DNA of 64,000 nucleotides, from positions 1 through 64,000 of the forward strand of contig JAQUUC010000003.1 of NCBI GenBank assembly GCA_028694105.1. The letters are read 5' to 3'. Positions within the stretch are counted from its first letter, which is position 1. The number at the start of each line of letters is the position of its first letter. The position numbers and the translations under genes are program-made. This DNA comes from Hespellia sp. (GTDB lineage Bacteria; Bacillota; Clostridia; Lachnospirales; Lachnospiraceae). The notes under the pieces were generated by a model. The model worked only from the letters and a program-made list of their open reading frames with translations, searched no databases and was not told the DNA's origin. This document shows, piece by piece, positions 16,611 to 25,557 of this stretch.

Positions 16611-17540
16611 ATGAAAAATTGGAAAAAGATTTTTGTTTCGGTATTTACAATCTGCATGCTTCTGGCTTTATCAGGTGGAAGTGTGCTGGCGGCGGCTCCT
16701 TATCAGTATCAGGTGAGGGTATACGCCGGAAATAAAGGAAGTCTGGGCGGCGGCTCTGATCCTTATGTATTTTCTGATATTACATCGGGAGATTCGGTTG
16801 ATTTGAGAACTGCCAGTGTGCAGGTTACGGATACAAAGTATTACTGGAAGGGTTTTCGTGTCAGTGGACGTGACAAGAGAGAGATTATTCCAAAGGAAAG
16901 CGCAATCGTGAAGGTGACGTCGGATGTCGATTATGTAGTTGCCTACGGAGTGATGTCCCAGCGTGTGGCTTATACGGTGAATTATCAGGATGCGAACGGG
17001 AATACACTGGCTCCAAGTAATACGTACTATGGTGACATCGGTGACAGACCGGTGGTCGCATATCAGTATATTGAGAACTATGTTCCGCAGGCATATGCAG
17101 TGACAAGAACATTGAGCGCAAATGAAGCGGATAATGTATTTACATTTACGTATACACCGGGAGCGACCAATACGGTTGTGACGACCACGACGGTCAATAC
17201 GATCACTGGAACGGCGGCGGGAACAACGGCGGCCGGAGCAACAGGTGCAGCAGCCACAACGACAGCAACACCGGAAGATGCAGCTGTGGCAGATGCGAAT
17301 GCAGGAGCAGCGGATGCCATAAATAATGCAGCTGCAAATGATACCACAGTGAACAGCCCGGATGAAGAGACACCTCAGGCACTGCAGGATCAGGATGAGG
17401 AGACACCGACATCAAATATTGATGCATCGAGTGGCATTTCTCCAGCTACAGTCGCAATCATTGTCGGCGCAGCAGCATTACTTGCACTGGTAGGTTTAGG
17501 ATTCTTCCTTTACAAGAAACGCACCGGTGGTGTAGAATAG
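16611..17540 (+). CDS. MucBP-like surface protein with Thr/Ala-rich linker and C-terminal TM anchor
   Basis: VAYTVNYQDANGNTLAPSNTYYGDIGDRPVV MucBP-like; AATTTATPEDAAVADANAG linker; IVGAAALLALVGLGFFLYKKR. Confidence 0.7.
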   Translation: MKNWKKIFVSVFTICMLLALSGGSVLAAAPYQYQVRVYAGNKGSLGGGSDPYVFSDITSGDSVDLRTASVQVTDTKYYWKGFRVSGRDKREIIPKESAIVKVTSDVDYVVAYGVMSQRVAYTVNYQDANGNTLAPSNTYYGDIGDRPVVAYQYIENYVPQAYAVTRTLSANEADNVFTFTYTPGATNTVVTTTTVNTITGTAAGTTAAGATGAAATTTATPEDAAVADANAGAADAINNAAANDTTVNSPDEETPQALQDQDEETPTSNIDASSGISPATVAIIVGAAALLALVGLGFFLYKKRTGGVE

Positions 17541-17599
17541 ATATGGACGCAGCCGGCAGTTGGCGGTTGTGAAAATATTGGGCATAGGGGAAACTTGCT

Positions 17600-18133
17600 G
17601 TGAGAAAAAAAAGAAACAGAGATGAACATAAGAGAAGCCCAGTAGCTGCAGTCTGCAGTGTACTGGGCACTGTTTTACTTGTGATACTGATTATTGGCTG
17701 TCTGCCGCTTACGGTGCCGAAGATGCTTGGCTATCATATGTATACGGTGGTCAGCGGAAGTATGGAGCCGGCGATTCCTACGGGAAGTCTGGTGTATATC
17801 AAGACGACGGTTCCGGCGGAGGAGATTCAGGCGGACGATGTCATCGCCTTCTATGAAGAGCTGGATACGACTTCGATCATTACGCACCGTGTCGTGAAGA
17901 ATAATACGAACATGGGTCGTTTTACAACGAAGGGCGATGCCAATAAAGAGAAGGATATGAACCCGATCGCGTATGATGACTATGTCGGCAAGGTCGTGCT
18001 TTCGGTTCCGTATGTGGGTGGAATTGCCCAGACGATTACGACGGGATCCGGAAGACTTCTGACGGTCAGTATCATTCTGATCGCCGTTCTGCTGGAAATT
18101 ATTGCGACGGTTCTCCGGCGTGAGAAGGAATAG
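17600..18133 (+). CDS. sipW: Signal peptidase I, SipW-like
   Basis: GTG start; GYHMYTVVSGSMEPAIPTGSLVYIKT, ITHRVVKN, FTTKGDANKEKDMNPI, YVGKVVLSVPYVG (SipW/SEC11-type). Confidence 0.9.
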   Translation: MRKKRNRDEHKRSPVAAVCSVLGTVLLVILIIGCLPLTVPKMLGYHMYTVVSGSMEPAIPTGSLVYIKTTVPAEEIQADDVIAFYEELDTTSIITHRVVKNNTNMGRFTTKGDANKEKDMNPIAYDDYVGKVVLSVPYVGGIAQTITTGSGRLLTVSIILIAVLLEIIATVLRREKE

Positions 18134-19064
18134 AAGCATGTACCTCAAAGGTCTGCGTACGATATTGTCCGTTTTCGAGGGTCACAGTGACTGTGGCACT
18201 TCCGGAAGTTCTGGGCTCTATGGTGTAGACCTTTTTTGCTGTCTCTGAGACGGTGACCGGCTGGCCGTTGATCTGTGCGGAGACTTTCTTGACACGCAGC
18301 AGGGAGCGCACGGTGATATTGTAGGTTCGGTTGCCGTTGTTGCTGTCCGTGCCCTGAGCGACTTCTGTGGCCGGAACGACGAACAGAAGCGGGGTGGCAA
18401 GGAGCGCGCAGAGGATCAGACCTAACAGCACCTTCTGGAGTGCGTAGCTTTCTTTTTTGAAGAGGTGGCTGCTCGAAAAGGTGGAGATGGAGATCGAGTG
18501 TTCTTCGTAGCCGCAGTTCGCGAGGATGGAGGTCAGCAAAAAGTTGGCACCCTTGGCATCGAGTCTGGAGGGCTTCACATGTGTGAGGCTTGAAGGTGCG
18601 CTGCGCGGGAGGTCGTATTGACTGACCTGTCTGATGGCGTGCCGGAGCAGCTGCTGGACGAGCTTTTTGGAACGCCCGGTCGCAAGTGCGATATCATGAA
18701 TGGACATCTGCTGGTAGGCGTACATGATCAAAACGGCGGATTCCAGATAGGGCAGGCTCCAGATGGCTTTTGCCGAGGGTGAGGACGGCGCGGGGTAGAG
18801 CATATGGTAGCAGATGCGGTAGTTGATCTGTTCGAGCCACTCAATCAGATGGGAGGTGTCCTTTAAGGTATCGAGGTTCTTGAGGGCATAGGTGTAGACC
18901 TGACACAGGGCGTCCTGTGCATCGTAGATGTTCTTGAGGAAGTAATAAGCAAAGCGGTACTGATGCTCATAGCTTCCTGCATATAGTTCGGCGAAGGCGT
19001 TGCTGTCCCCGTCAATCGCGCGGGTGATGAAAACATTGAGTGATTGGTAATCCAGTTCTGCCAC
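18099..19064 (-). CDS. Sigma-70-like domain protein with TM segment and extracytoplasmic C-terminal domain
   Basis: AFAELYAGSYEHQYRFAYYFLKNIYDAQDALCQVYTYALKNL (region 2-like), AVLIMYAYQQMSIHDIALATGRSKKLVQQLLRHAIRQV (region 4-like), TM VLLGLILCALLATPLLFVV; GTG 19064 after AAGGAGAG is a better start than the track ORF start at 19226. Confidence 0.65.
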   Translation of the reverse strand: MAELDYQSLNVFITRAIDGDSNAFAELYAGSYEHQYRFAYYFLKNIYDAQDALCQVYTYALKNLDTLKDTSHLIEWLEQINYRICYHMLYPAPSSPSAKAIWSLPYLESAVLIMYAYQQMSIHDIALATGRSKKLVQQLLRHAIRQVSQYDLPRSAPSSLTHVKPSRLDAKGANFLLTSILANCGYEEHSISISTFSSSHLFKKESYALQKVLLGLILCALLATPLLFVVPATEVAQGTDSNNGNRTYNITVRSLLRVKKVSAQINGQPVTVSETAKKVYTIEPRTSGSATVTVTLENGQYRTQTFEVHASIPSHAGEPSQ

Positions 19065-19113
19065 GGTGTGCTCTCCTTGTTGTATGTGTGTACGGTTCTG
19101 TAAATATACGGTC

Positions 19114-19821
19114 TTATTGGTGCGCGGTCTTTGCATAGATCCGGTTATTTGCATGGGCAATGAGTTCTGTGATTCCGAGATCTGCTTCTGCGGGATCGGT
19201 GCCGTGGAAGGCGATGCCGTACTCATAGTGAATGACCGGAAGTACTGCCTTGGTGTTCGCCTGTTCGATCTGCCCGTGGAAACGTTCCATGAAGAGATCT
19301 AACTGGTCCCGCGTGCAGTCTTCGAACAAGGCAATGAATTTGTTGCCGCCGTTTCGCCCGATGAAGCACTGGCCTGCGGCTGCAAGATGCAGCAGCTCGG
19401 AAAAAAGCCGGATGACATTATCGCCGGTATCGCGGCCGTATTCGTTGTTGATCTCGATGATGTTGGTCAGGTCGATCATGATACAGCCCATGTTCGGCGG
19501 CAGCGGGGAACCGATATATTTGTCAATCAGTGAATCGCAGCTGAACCGGTTCGGAATCCCGCCGATCGAGTCGGCATAGGCAATCTTGTCGAGCTGTTTT
19601 ACATTTCTCTGGACATTCGTGTACAGATGAAAGTCCAAAAACAGAAAGAGGTACGAGAGAATCAGCAGCAGCCAGAGCATGAGACAGATGGTCAGCAGGT
19701 GGCTGTTTTTGGCAACGTAATTGCGCGTGTCTGAGTCAAAGAGGATCAGAACGAAGCACAGAATCGTGACGGCAATCAGTATGAGAAGCTGTATGGTTTT
19801 GTAGATGTTTAATTTTTTCAT
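19114..19821 (-). CDS. Membrane GGDEF-domain protein with degenerate catalytic motif
   Basis: Two TM segments, then AYADSIGGIPNRFSCDSLIDKYI ... CIMIDLTNIIEINNEYGRDTGDNVI ... GRNGGNKFIALFE; MKKLNIYKT start at 19821 (track ORF extends to 19863 through a palindrome). Confidence 0.8.
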   Translation of the reverse strand: MKKLNIYKTIQLLILIAVTILCFVLILFDSDTRNYVAKNSHLLTICLMLWLLLILSYLFLFLDFHLYTNVQRNVKQLDKIAYADSIGGIPNRFSCDSLIDKYIGSPLPPNMGCIMIDLTNIIEINNEYGRDTGDNVIRLFSELLHLAAAGQCFIGRNGGNKFIALFEDCTRDQLDLFMERFHGQIEQANTKAVLPVIHYEYGIAFHGTDPAEADLGITELIAHANNRIYAKTAHQ

Positions 19822-19842
19822 GGTTTTTGTCCTTATGTTTTT

Positions 19843-19900
19843 ATAATAAGAATAGTATAGCACAAAATAAAAAAGTTTTGTGCTATACTATTCTTATTAT
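19843..19900. repeat. Perfect 25-bp inverted repeat with 8-nt spacer in a divergent promoter region
   Basis: ATAATAAGAATAGTATAGCACAAAA-taaaaaag-TTTTGTGCTATACTATTCTTATTAT. Confidence 0.95.
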
Positions 19901-19959
19901 ATGTCGAAGTTTACTGTTTTGAAAGGCTTTGCATTTTTTTGAGAAGAGGATGAAATCAT

Positions 19960-20511
19960 ATGAAGGAAGAGATTGTGATAAAAGAACCGAAGATTCCGTG
20001 GTACAGACGCAGACTTTTTTGGACCCTGAAGGAGCGGATCGCGTATGACCTGGCTGCAATTGCTGTGCTGGTGCTGGCGGTGTATCTGCTGTTTCATTTT
20101 GTTGTCGGCGTTGCATTTGTGGACGGCAATTCGATGTATCCGACTTTGCGGGACGGCCAGCTGGTGTTCTATCAGCGGCTGGGGCAGGATTATGACTATG
20201 GTGATGTGATATCTGTGCGCATGCCGACCGGCGAGTTTTATGTCAAGCGTGTGATTGCGAAAGCGGGGGATACGGTGGAACTGAAGGACGGGAAAGTCTG
20301 GGTGAATGGTGAAGTGGCTGCGGAGAGCTATGCCTTTGGCGAGACTGTGGCGGAGGACGGAACGGTGGAGTATCCGCTTACGGTGGAGGACGGCAAATAT
20401 TTTATTCTCGGGGATAACCGGGAAAATTCGAATGATTCACGGGCGTTTGGGGCGATTATTGAGGAACGGGTCACCGGGGAGGTGCTGTTCGCGATTGGAA
20501 AGGTAAAGTGA
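19960..20511 (+). CDS. lepB: Signal peptidase I
   Basis: VDGNSMYPTLRDGQLVFYQRL, FYVKRVIAKAGDTVELKDGKVWVNGE, FILGDNRENSNDSRAFG. Confidence 0.93.
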   Translation: MKEEIVIKEPKIPWYRRRLFWTLKERIAYDLAAIAVLVLAVYLLFHFVVGVAFVDGNSMYPTLRDGQLVFYQRLGQDYDYGDVISVRMPTGEFYVKRVIAKAGDTVELKDGKVWVNGEVAAESYAFGETVAEDGTVEYPLTVEDGKYFILGDNRENSNDSRAFGAIIEERVTGEVLFAIGKVK

Positions 20512-20513
20512 TA

Positions 20514-20535
20514 CCATGGGGACGGACCCTGTGGC
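20514..20535. repeat. REP-like unit (copy 1)
   Basis: CCATGGGGACGGACCCTGTGGC. Confidence 0.8.
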
Positions 20536-20548
20536 AATGGAGGAACAG

Positions 20549-22030
20549 ATGAATTCTTTATTAGATCAGTTGGAGGAATACAGTCATTCGGACTTTTATG
20601 GATTTCACATGCCGGGGCATAAGAGAAATGTGGAGCGGTTTGGTGCAGGGCTGCCGTATGGGATTGACATTACGGAGATTGAGGGGTTTGATGATCTGCA
20701 TCATGCGGATGGTATTTTGAAGGCGGCGCAGGCATTTGCATCGGAGGTGTACCATGCGGACGAGACACATTTCCTGATCAATGGAAGTACCTGCGGACTT
20801 TTGAGTGCGATTATGGGATGCACGGGGAAGGGTGAGGAGATTCTTGTGGCGAGGAATTGTCACAAGTCGATTTATCATGCGCTGTATCTGAAGGAGTTAA
20901 CTCCGGTGTATCTGTATCCGGAGTTCGAGACGGAGCTTCAGCTAAATGGCGAGGTCCGGGCGGAGGATGTGAGGCGGGAGCTTGAGCTGCATCCGGAGGC
21001 GAAAGTGGTGGTTGTGGTGTCACCGACTTATGACGGCGTGGTCTCGGATATTTCGGCGATCGCTGAGGCGGCGCATGAGCACGGGGCGGTGCTGATCGTG
21101 GATGAGGCGCATGGTGCGCACTTTGGCTTCCATCCGTATTTTCCGGAGACTGCCAGTGTGCTGGGCGCGGATGTGGTGATTCACAGCCTGCACAAGACGC
21201 TGCCTGCACTTACGCAGACGGCGCTTCTTCATATGAATGGGAAGCGGGTGAACCGCAGGCGGGTGAAGCAGTATCTGGACATGCTGCAGACGAGCAGTCC
21301 GTCGTATGTGCTGATGGCGAGCATGGACCGGTGCATCCGGCTGCTGGGAGAGCCGGAGAGCTGCCGGATGCTGTTTGACGGCTATGTGGAAATGCTGGGT
21401 GAGACGCGGGAGAAGCTGTCGCATCTGAAGCAGCTGGAGCTTTTGGAGACGGCGCATTTTGACCGCTCGAAGCTGGTGGTTTCGGTGAAGAATGTGAGGG
21501 CGTACAGTGGCAGAGCACTTTATCAGGAGCTTTTGGAGCGGTATCATTTGCAGCTGGAGATGGCTTCGGGATCGTATGCGCTGGCCATGACAACGGTTGG
21601 TGATACGAAAGAGGGCATGGAGCGGCTCGTGAAGGCACTGTTTGAGGTGGACGCGCGGCTGGCTTTGGCTGGCGATGCGGATACAGATTTTGGCACCCAC
21701 CGCAAGGCAGTGCGCAGCGGCAGTCAGCAGGAGAGCGGTCTGCAGGAGCTGGCGAATCTGCGCGCGGAGACGGTCTGTTCTATTTACGAGGCAGGGAATC
21801 GGCGGTACAATGGGAGCGGGGATGAGACAGCGCGGCTTTCCTATGCGGAAAGTATCGGGCACATTTCCACGGAATATGCGTATGTGTATCCGCCGGGAAC
21901 GCCAATTCTGGTGCCGGGGGAGCGCGTGACGGAAGCGGTGGTTTCGGTGCTTCTGGCTTATCGCCAAATGGGATTTCAGATACAGGGATTAGAGAAGAGT
22001 GATACGATTGAGGTGTGGATCAATGGGTAA
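20549..22030 (+). CDS. Orn/Lys/Arg decarboxylase-family PLP enzyme
   Basis: DFYGFHMPGHKRN, FLINGSTCGLLSAIMG, VIVDEAHGAHFGFHP, VIHSLHKTLPALTQTALLH; ATG 20549 preceded by GGAGGA (track start at 20516 lies inside a REP unit). Confidence 0.88.
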   Translation: MNSLLDQLEEYSHSDFYGFHMPGHKRNVERFGAGLPYGIDITEIEGFDDLHHADGILKAAQAFASEVYHADETHFLINGSTCGLLSAIMGCTGKGEEILVARNCHKSIYHALYLKELTPVYLYPEFETELQLNGEVRAEDVRRELELHPEAKVVVVVSPTYDGVVSDISAIAEAAHEHGAVLIVDEAHGAHFGFHPYFPETASVLGADVVIHSLHKTLPALTQTALLHMNGKRVNRRRVKQYLDMLQTSSPSYVLMASMDRCIRLLGEPESCRMLFDGYVEMLGETREKLSHLKQLELLETAHFDRSKLVVSVKNVRAYSGRALYQELLERYHLQLEMASGSYALAMTTVGDTKEGMERLVKALFEVDARLALAGDADTDFGTHRKAVRSGSQQESGLQELANLRAETVCSIYEAGNRRYNGSGDETARLSYAESIGHISTEYAYVYPPGTPILVPGERVTEAVVSVLLAYRQMGFQIQGLEKSDTIEVWING

Positions 22031-22604
22031 GATTTATTATATTATGGGAAAAAGTTCTTCTGGGAAGGATACGATTTTCAAGGAGCTGAAGGAAATGTGT
22101 CCGGATTACCGGACGATTACGCTGTATACGACGCGGCCAATCCGCGCGGGAGAGACGCAGGGCGTGGAATATCATTTTACGGATGAGGAGAAGCTGGCAG
22201 AATTTTCGGCTGCAGGCCGGGTGATTGAGATGCGGGCTTATCATACGAAGCATGGCGTGTGGAAATATTTTACGGTGGATGACGGGCAGGTGAATCTGGA
22301 GACTTGGAATTATCTGGTGATTGGAACGCTGGAATCGTATCGCAGGATGCGGGAATACTATGGGGCAGAGGCGCTGGTGCCGATTTATGTCGAGGTGGAG
22401 GACGGTCTTCGTCTGTCGCGGGCGCTGGAGCGGGAACGTATGCAGGCGGAGCCGAAATATGCGGAACTATGCAGACGTTTCCTCGCGGATTCGGAGGATT
22501 TTTCGGAGGAGAAAATCAGGGCAGCCGGAATTGAAAAACGTTTTCAAAATGTCGATTTTGCTAGGTGTTTAGAGGAAATTATGATATACTTAAGTGTAAA
22601 GTAG
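22023..22604 (+). CDS. gmk: Guanylate kinase-like protein
   Basis: GKIYYIMGKSSSGKDTIFKEL, TLYTTRPIRAGETQGVEYHF. Confidence 0.82.
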   Translation: MGKIYYIMGKSSSGKDTIFKELKEMCPDYRTITLYTTRPIRAGETQGVEYHFTDEEKLAEFSAAGRVIEMRAYHTKHGVWKYFTVDDGQVNLETWNYLVIGTLESYRRMREYYGAEALVPIYVEVEDGLRLSRALERERMQAEPKYAELCRRFLADSEDFSEEKIRAAGIEKRFQNVDFARCLEEIMIYLSVK

Positions 22605-22654
22605 GGTGTGCATTTCCAAAGGTGCGCAGCAGGAAGAAATAATAGAGGTACGTT

Positions 22655-23650
22655 ATGGGTGGATTTCAGAATATTGTAGGACACAAAGATATTATCAGAT
22701 ATATTCAGGCAGCGGTCAAAAATGATGCGGTGTCTCATGCATATATTATTAATGGAGAGAGGGGTTCGGGCAAGAAGCTTCTCGCGAATTTGTTTGCGAT
22801 GAGTCTGCAGTGCCAGAGCCGGGAAGAAGATGGCGATGCGTGTGGCAAATGTCAGTCGTGCAAGCAGGCGGTGAATCATAACCAGCCGGATATCATTTAT
22901 GTGACGCATGAAAAGCCGGGGTCTATCGGTGTGGATGATGTGCGTGAGCAGATTAACAACGACATTGTTGTGAAGCCGTACAGCAGCAAGTATAAGGTCT
23001 ATATTGTTCCGCAGGCGGATTTGATGACGGAGCAGGCGCAGAATGCACTCCTTAAGACGATTGAGGAACCGCCGGCGTATGCGGTGATTCTGCTGTTGAC
23101 GGAGAATGCGGATACGATGCTTTCTACGATTACCTCACGCTGTGTTATGCTGAAGCTTAAGAATATCAAGGATGCGCTGATTAAGAAGTATCTGATGGAA
23201 CAGATGCAGATTCCGGATTATCAGGCGGAGGTCTGCGCTGCATTTGCACAGGGCAACATGGGACGTGCAATTATGCTTGCGACTTCGGAGCATTTCAATG
23301 AGATTAAGGAGGAAGCCATCCAGCTTCTGAAGTATATCAATGAGATGGAGATTCATGAGATTGTTGCAGCGATTAAGAAGATTAATGAATATAAGTTAGA
23401 GGTCAGTGATTATTTCGATATCATTTCCATCTGGTATCGTGATGTGCTGATTTATAAAGCAACCAGAAATGTGGACCGCGTCGTATTTTCGGACCAGCTG
23501 AAATTTATCAAGGAGCAGGCGAAGCGAAGTTCCTATGAGGGAATCGAGACGATTCTGGATGCACTTGAGGCGGCGAAGGCCCGTCTGAAAGCCAATGTGA
23601 ATTTTGATTTGGTGATGGAGTTATTGCTATTGACGATAAAGGAGAATTAA
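22655..23650 (+). CDS. holB: DNA polymerase III subunit delta'
   Basis: AYIINGERGSGKKLLANLFA, CGKCQSCKQ, LMTEQAQNALLKTIEEPPAYAVILLLTENADTMLSTITSRC. Confidence 0.9.
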   Translation: MGGFQNIVGHKDIIRYIQAAVKNDAVSHAYIINGERGSGKKLLANLFAMSLQCQSREEDGDACGKCQSCKQAVNHNQPDIIYVTHEKPGSIGVDDVREQINNDIVVKPYSSKYKVYIVPQADLMTEQAQNALLKTIEEPPAYAVILLLTENADTMLSTITSRCVMLKLKNIKDALIKKYLMEQMQIPDYQAEVCAAFAQGNMGRAIMLATSEHFNEIKEEAIQLLKYINEMEIHEIVAAIKKINEYKLEVSDYFDIISIWYRDVLIYKATRNVDRVVFSDQLKFIKEQAKRSSYEGIETILDALEAAKARLKANVNFDLVMELLLLTIKEN

Positions 23651-23653
23651 GAT

Positions 23654-24532
23654 ATGACAAAAGTAATTGGTGTCCGTTTTCGCACAGCGGGCAAGATTTA
23701 TTATTTTGCACCGGGCAAATTCGATATCAAGAAGGGTGACTTTGTGATTGTCGAGACTGCGCGCGGTGTGGAGTATGGAACGGTCGTAGCCGGAACCAGA
23801 GAGGTGAAGGACGAGGAAGTGATTCAGCCGCTCAAGTCGGTGATTCGTATTGCGAATGAGCACGACAAGAGAACGGAAGAGAAGAACCGGGTGAAAGAGA
23901 AAGAAGCGTTTAAAATCTGTCTGGAGAAGATTCGCAAGCACGGGCTTGAGATGAAACTGATCAATGCGGAGTATACGTTTGATAATAATAAGGTACTGTT
24001 TTATTTTACCGCGGATGGCAGAATTGATTTCCGCGAGCTGGTGAAGGATCTGGCAGCGGTGTTCCGGACACGTATTGAGCTGCGTCAGATTGGTGTGCGT
24101 GACGAGACGAAGATTCGCGGAGGCATTGGCATTTGCGGGCGGGAGCTCTGCTGTAATACGTACTTATCTGAGTTTTCGGCGGTGTCGATTAAGATGGCGA
24201 AGGAGCAGAATCTGTCTCTGAACCCGACGAAGATTTCCGGGGTGTGCGGACGTCTGATGTGCTGCCTGACGAATGAGGAGGAGAATTACGAGGAGCTTAA
24301 CAGCCAGCTGCCGTCGAACGGTGACACGGTGACAACTGTGGAGGGGCTGCAGGGTGTGGTTCATTCGGTGAGTCCGCTGCGCAAGCAGGTGAAGGTTGTC
24401 GTGTCGCTTGAGAATGACGAGAAGGAGATCCGCGAGTATCATGTGGACGAGCTCAAGTTCAAACCGAGACGGAAGAAGGCGAAGGTTTCGAAGGAAGAGA
24501 AAGAGAAGCTTGCAAAGCTGGAGAAGAATTAA
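23654..24532 (+). CDS. ricT: PSP1-domain protein (RicT/YaaT-like)
   Basis: VIGVRFRTAGKIYYFAPG, TRIELRQIGVRDETKIRGGIGICGRELCCNTYL, KISGVCGRLMCCLTNEE. Confidence 0.88.
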   Translation: MTKVIGVRFRTAGKIYYFAPGKFDIKKGDFVIVETARGVEYGTVVAGTREVKDEEVIQPLKSVIRIANEHDKRTEEKNRVKEKEAFKICLEKIRKHGLEMKLINAEYTFDNNKVLFYFTADGRIDFRELVKDLAAVFRTRIELRQIGVRDETKIRGGIGICGRELCCNTYLSEFSAVSIKMAKEQNLSLNPTKISGVCGRLMCCLTNEEENYEELNSQLPSNGDTVTTVEGLQGVVHSVSPLRKQVKVVVSLENDEKEIREYHVDELKFKPRRKKAKVSKEEKEKLAKLEKN

Positions 24533-24628
24533 CGGAGCGAGTCTTGAAGTTTGGCTCGGCAGGAGCCGCAGGCTCCCGCTGGGGCAGGACGGGCCAAGGA
24601 AATCTTGGCTCTAATTTTTTGAGATAAA

Positions 24629-24706
24629 GTGGGCCAGGGGGACGGTTCTTATGGAGTGAGCCATGGGGACGGTTCTTATGGTGAGCCAGGGGGACGGTTC
24701 TTATGG
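24629..24706. repeat. REP-like cluster, 3 tandem copies (GGTTCTTATGG subtype)
   Basis: gtGGGCCAGGGGGACGGTTCTTATGG, gtGAGCCATGGGGACGGTTCTTATGG, gtGAGCCAGGGGGACGGTTCTTATGG. Confidence 0.95.
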
Positions 24707-25452
24707 AACAGGAATTAAGAGCGGGCGAGCGTCTGGATGACCTGCAGATCAAGGGATACGAGATTATTCAAAATCCCGGGAAGTTCTGTTATGGCATGGA
24801 CGCGGTGCTGTTGTCAGATTTTGTAAAAGTGAAATGTGGTGAGACCATGCTGGACCTTGGAACGGGGACCGGCATTTTGCCGATTCTGCTGGAGGCGAAG
24901 ACGAAGGGGGCGCATTTTACCGGGCTGGAGATTCAGGAGGAGAGTGCCGAGATGGCGCGGCGAAGTGTCCTTCACAATCATCTGGAAGAGAAGATTGATA
25001 TTGTGACAGGGGATATCAAAGAGGCTGCGATGATATTTCCACAAAGGTTTTTTGATGTGATTACGACGAATCCGCCGTACATGATTGATGAGCACGGGCT
25101 GACGAATCAGAAGGATGCGATTCGGATTGCGCGGCATGAGGTGCTGTGTGGTCTGGATGATGTTTTGCGGGAGAGTGCGAAGATGCTGCATCCTGGAAAA
25201 GGGCGGTTTTATATGGTGCATCGGCCGTTTCGGCTTGTGGAGATTTTGATGAAGATGAGCAGGTATGGGATTGAGCCAAAGCGGATGCGGCTGGTGCATC
25301 CGTATGTGGACAAGGAACCGAATATGGTCCTGATTGAGGGCGTGCGCGGAGCAAGGCCGCGGATGACGGTGGAACGACCGCTGATTGTGTATGAGAAGGA
25401 CCGGAGCTATACGGCGGAGATTTTGCGGATCTATGGATTGAGCCAGGGGTGA
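24703..25452 (+). CDS. trmN6: tRNA1(Val) (adenine-N6)-methyltransferase family
   Basis: IKGYEIIQNPGKFCYGMDAVLLSDFVKV, LDLGTGTGILPILLEAKT, VITTNPPYM. Confidence 0.85.
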   Translation: MEQELRAGERLDDLQIKGYEIIQNPGKFCYGMDAVLLSDFVKVKCGETMLDLGTGTGILPILLEAKTKGAHFTGLEIQEESAEMARRSVLHNHLEEKIDIVTGDIKEAAMIFPQRFFDVITTNPPYMIDEHGLTNQKDAIRIARHEVLCGLDDVLRESAKMLHPGKGRFYMVHRPFRLVEILMKMSRYGIEPKRMRLVHPYVDKEPNMVLIEGVRGARPRMTVERPLIVYEKDRSYTAEILRIYGLSQG

Positions 25453-25543
25453 GCCATGGGGACGGACCCTGTGGAAACCAAAAAAGTGAGCCATGGGGAC
25501 AGACCCTGCGGCAGCAAAGTGAGCCATGGGGACAGACCCTATG
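25449..25543. repeat. REP-like cluster, 3 copies
   Basis: Three gtGAGCCATGGGGACRGACCCTRYGG units starting at 25449, 25486 and 25519. Confidence 0.95.
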
Positions 25544-25557
25544 GATAAGGAGGAAGT

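Noticed and set aside
21020-21967. 315-aa minus-strand ORF antisense to the decarboxylase gene
   Set aside because: Arg/His/Pro/Gln-rich shadow translation of a well-supported plus-strand gene.
24533-24628. GC-rich segment TTGGCTCGGCAGGAGCCGCAGGCTCCCGCTGGGGCAGGACGGGCCAAGG after ricT
   Set aside because: Can fold into hairpins, but I could not separate a terminator or ncRNA from general intergenic DNA bordering the REP cluster.
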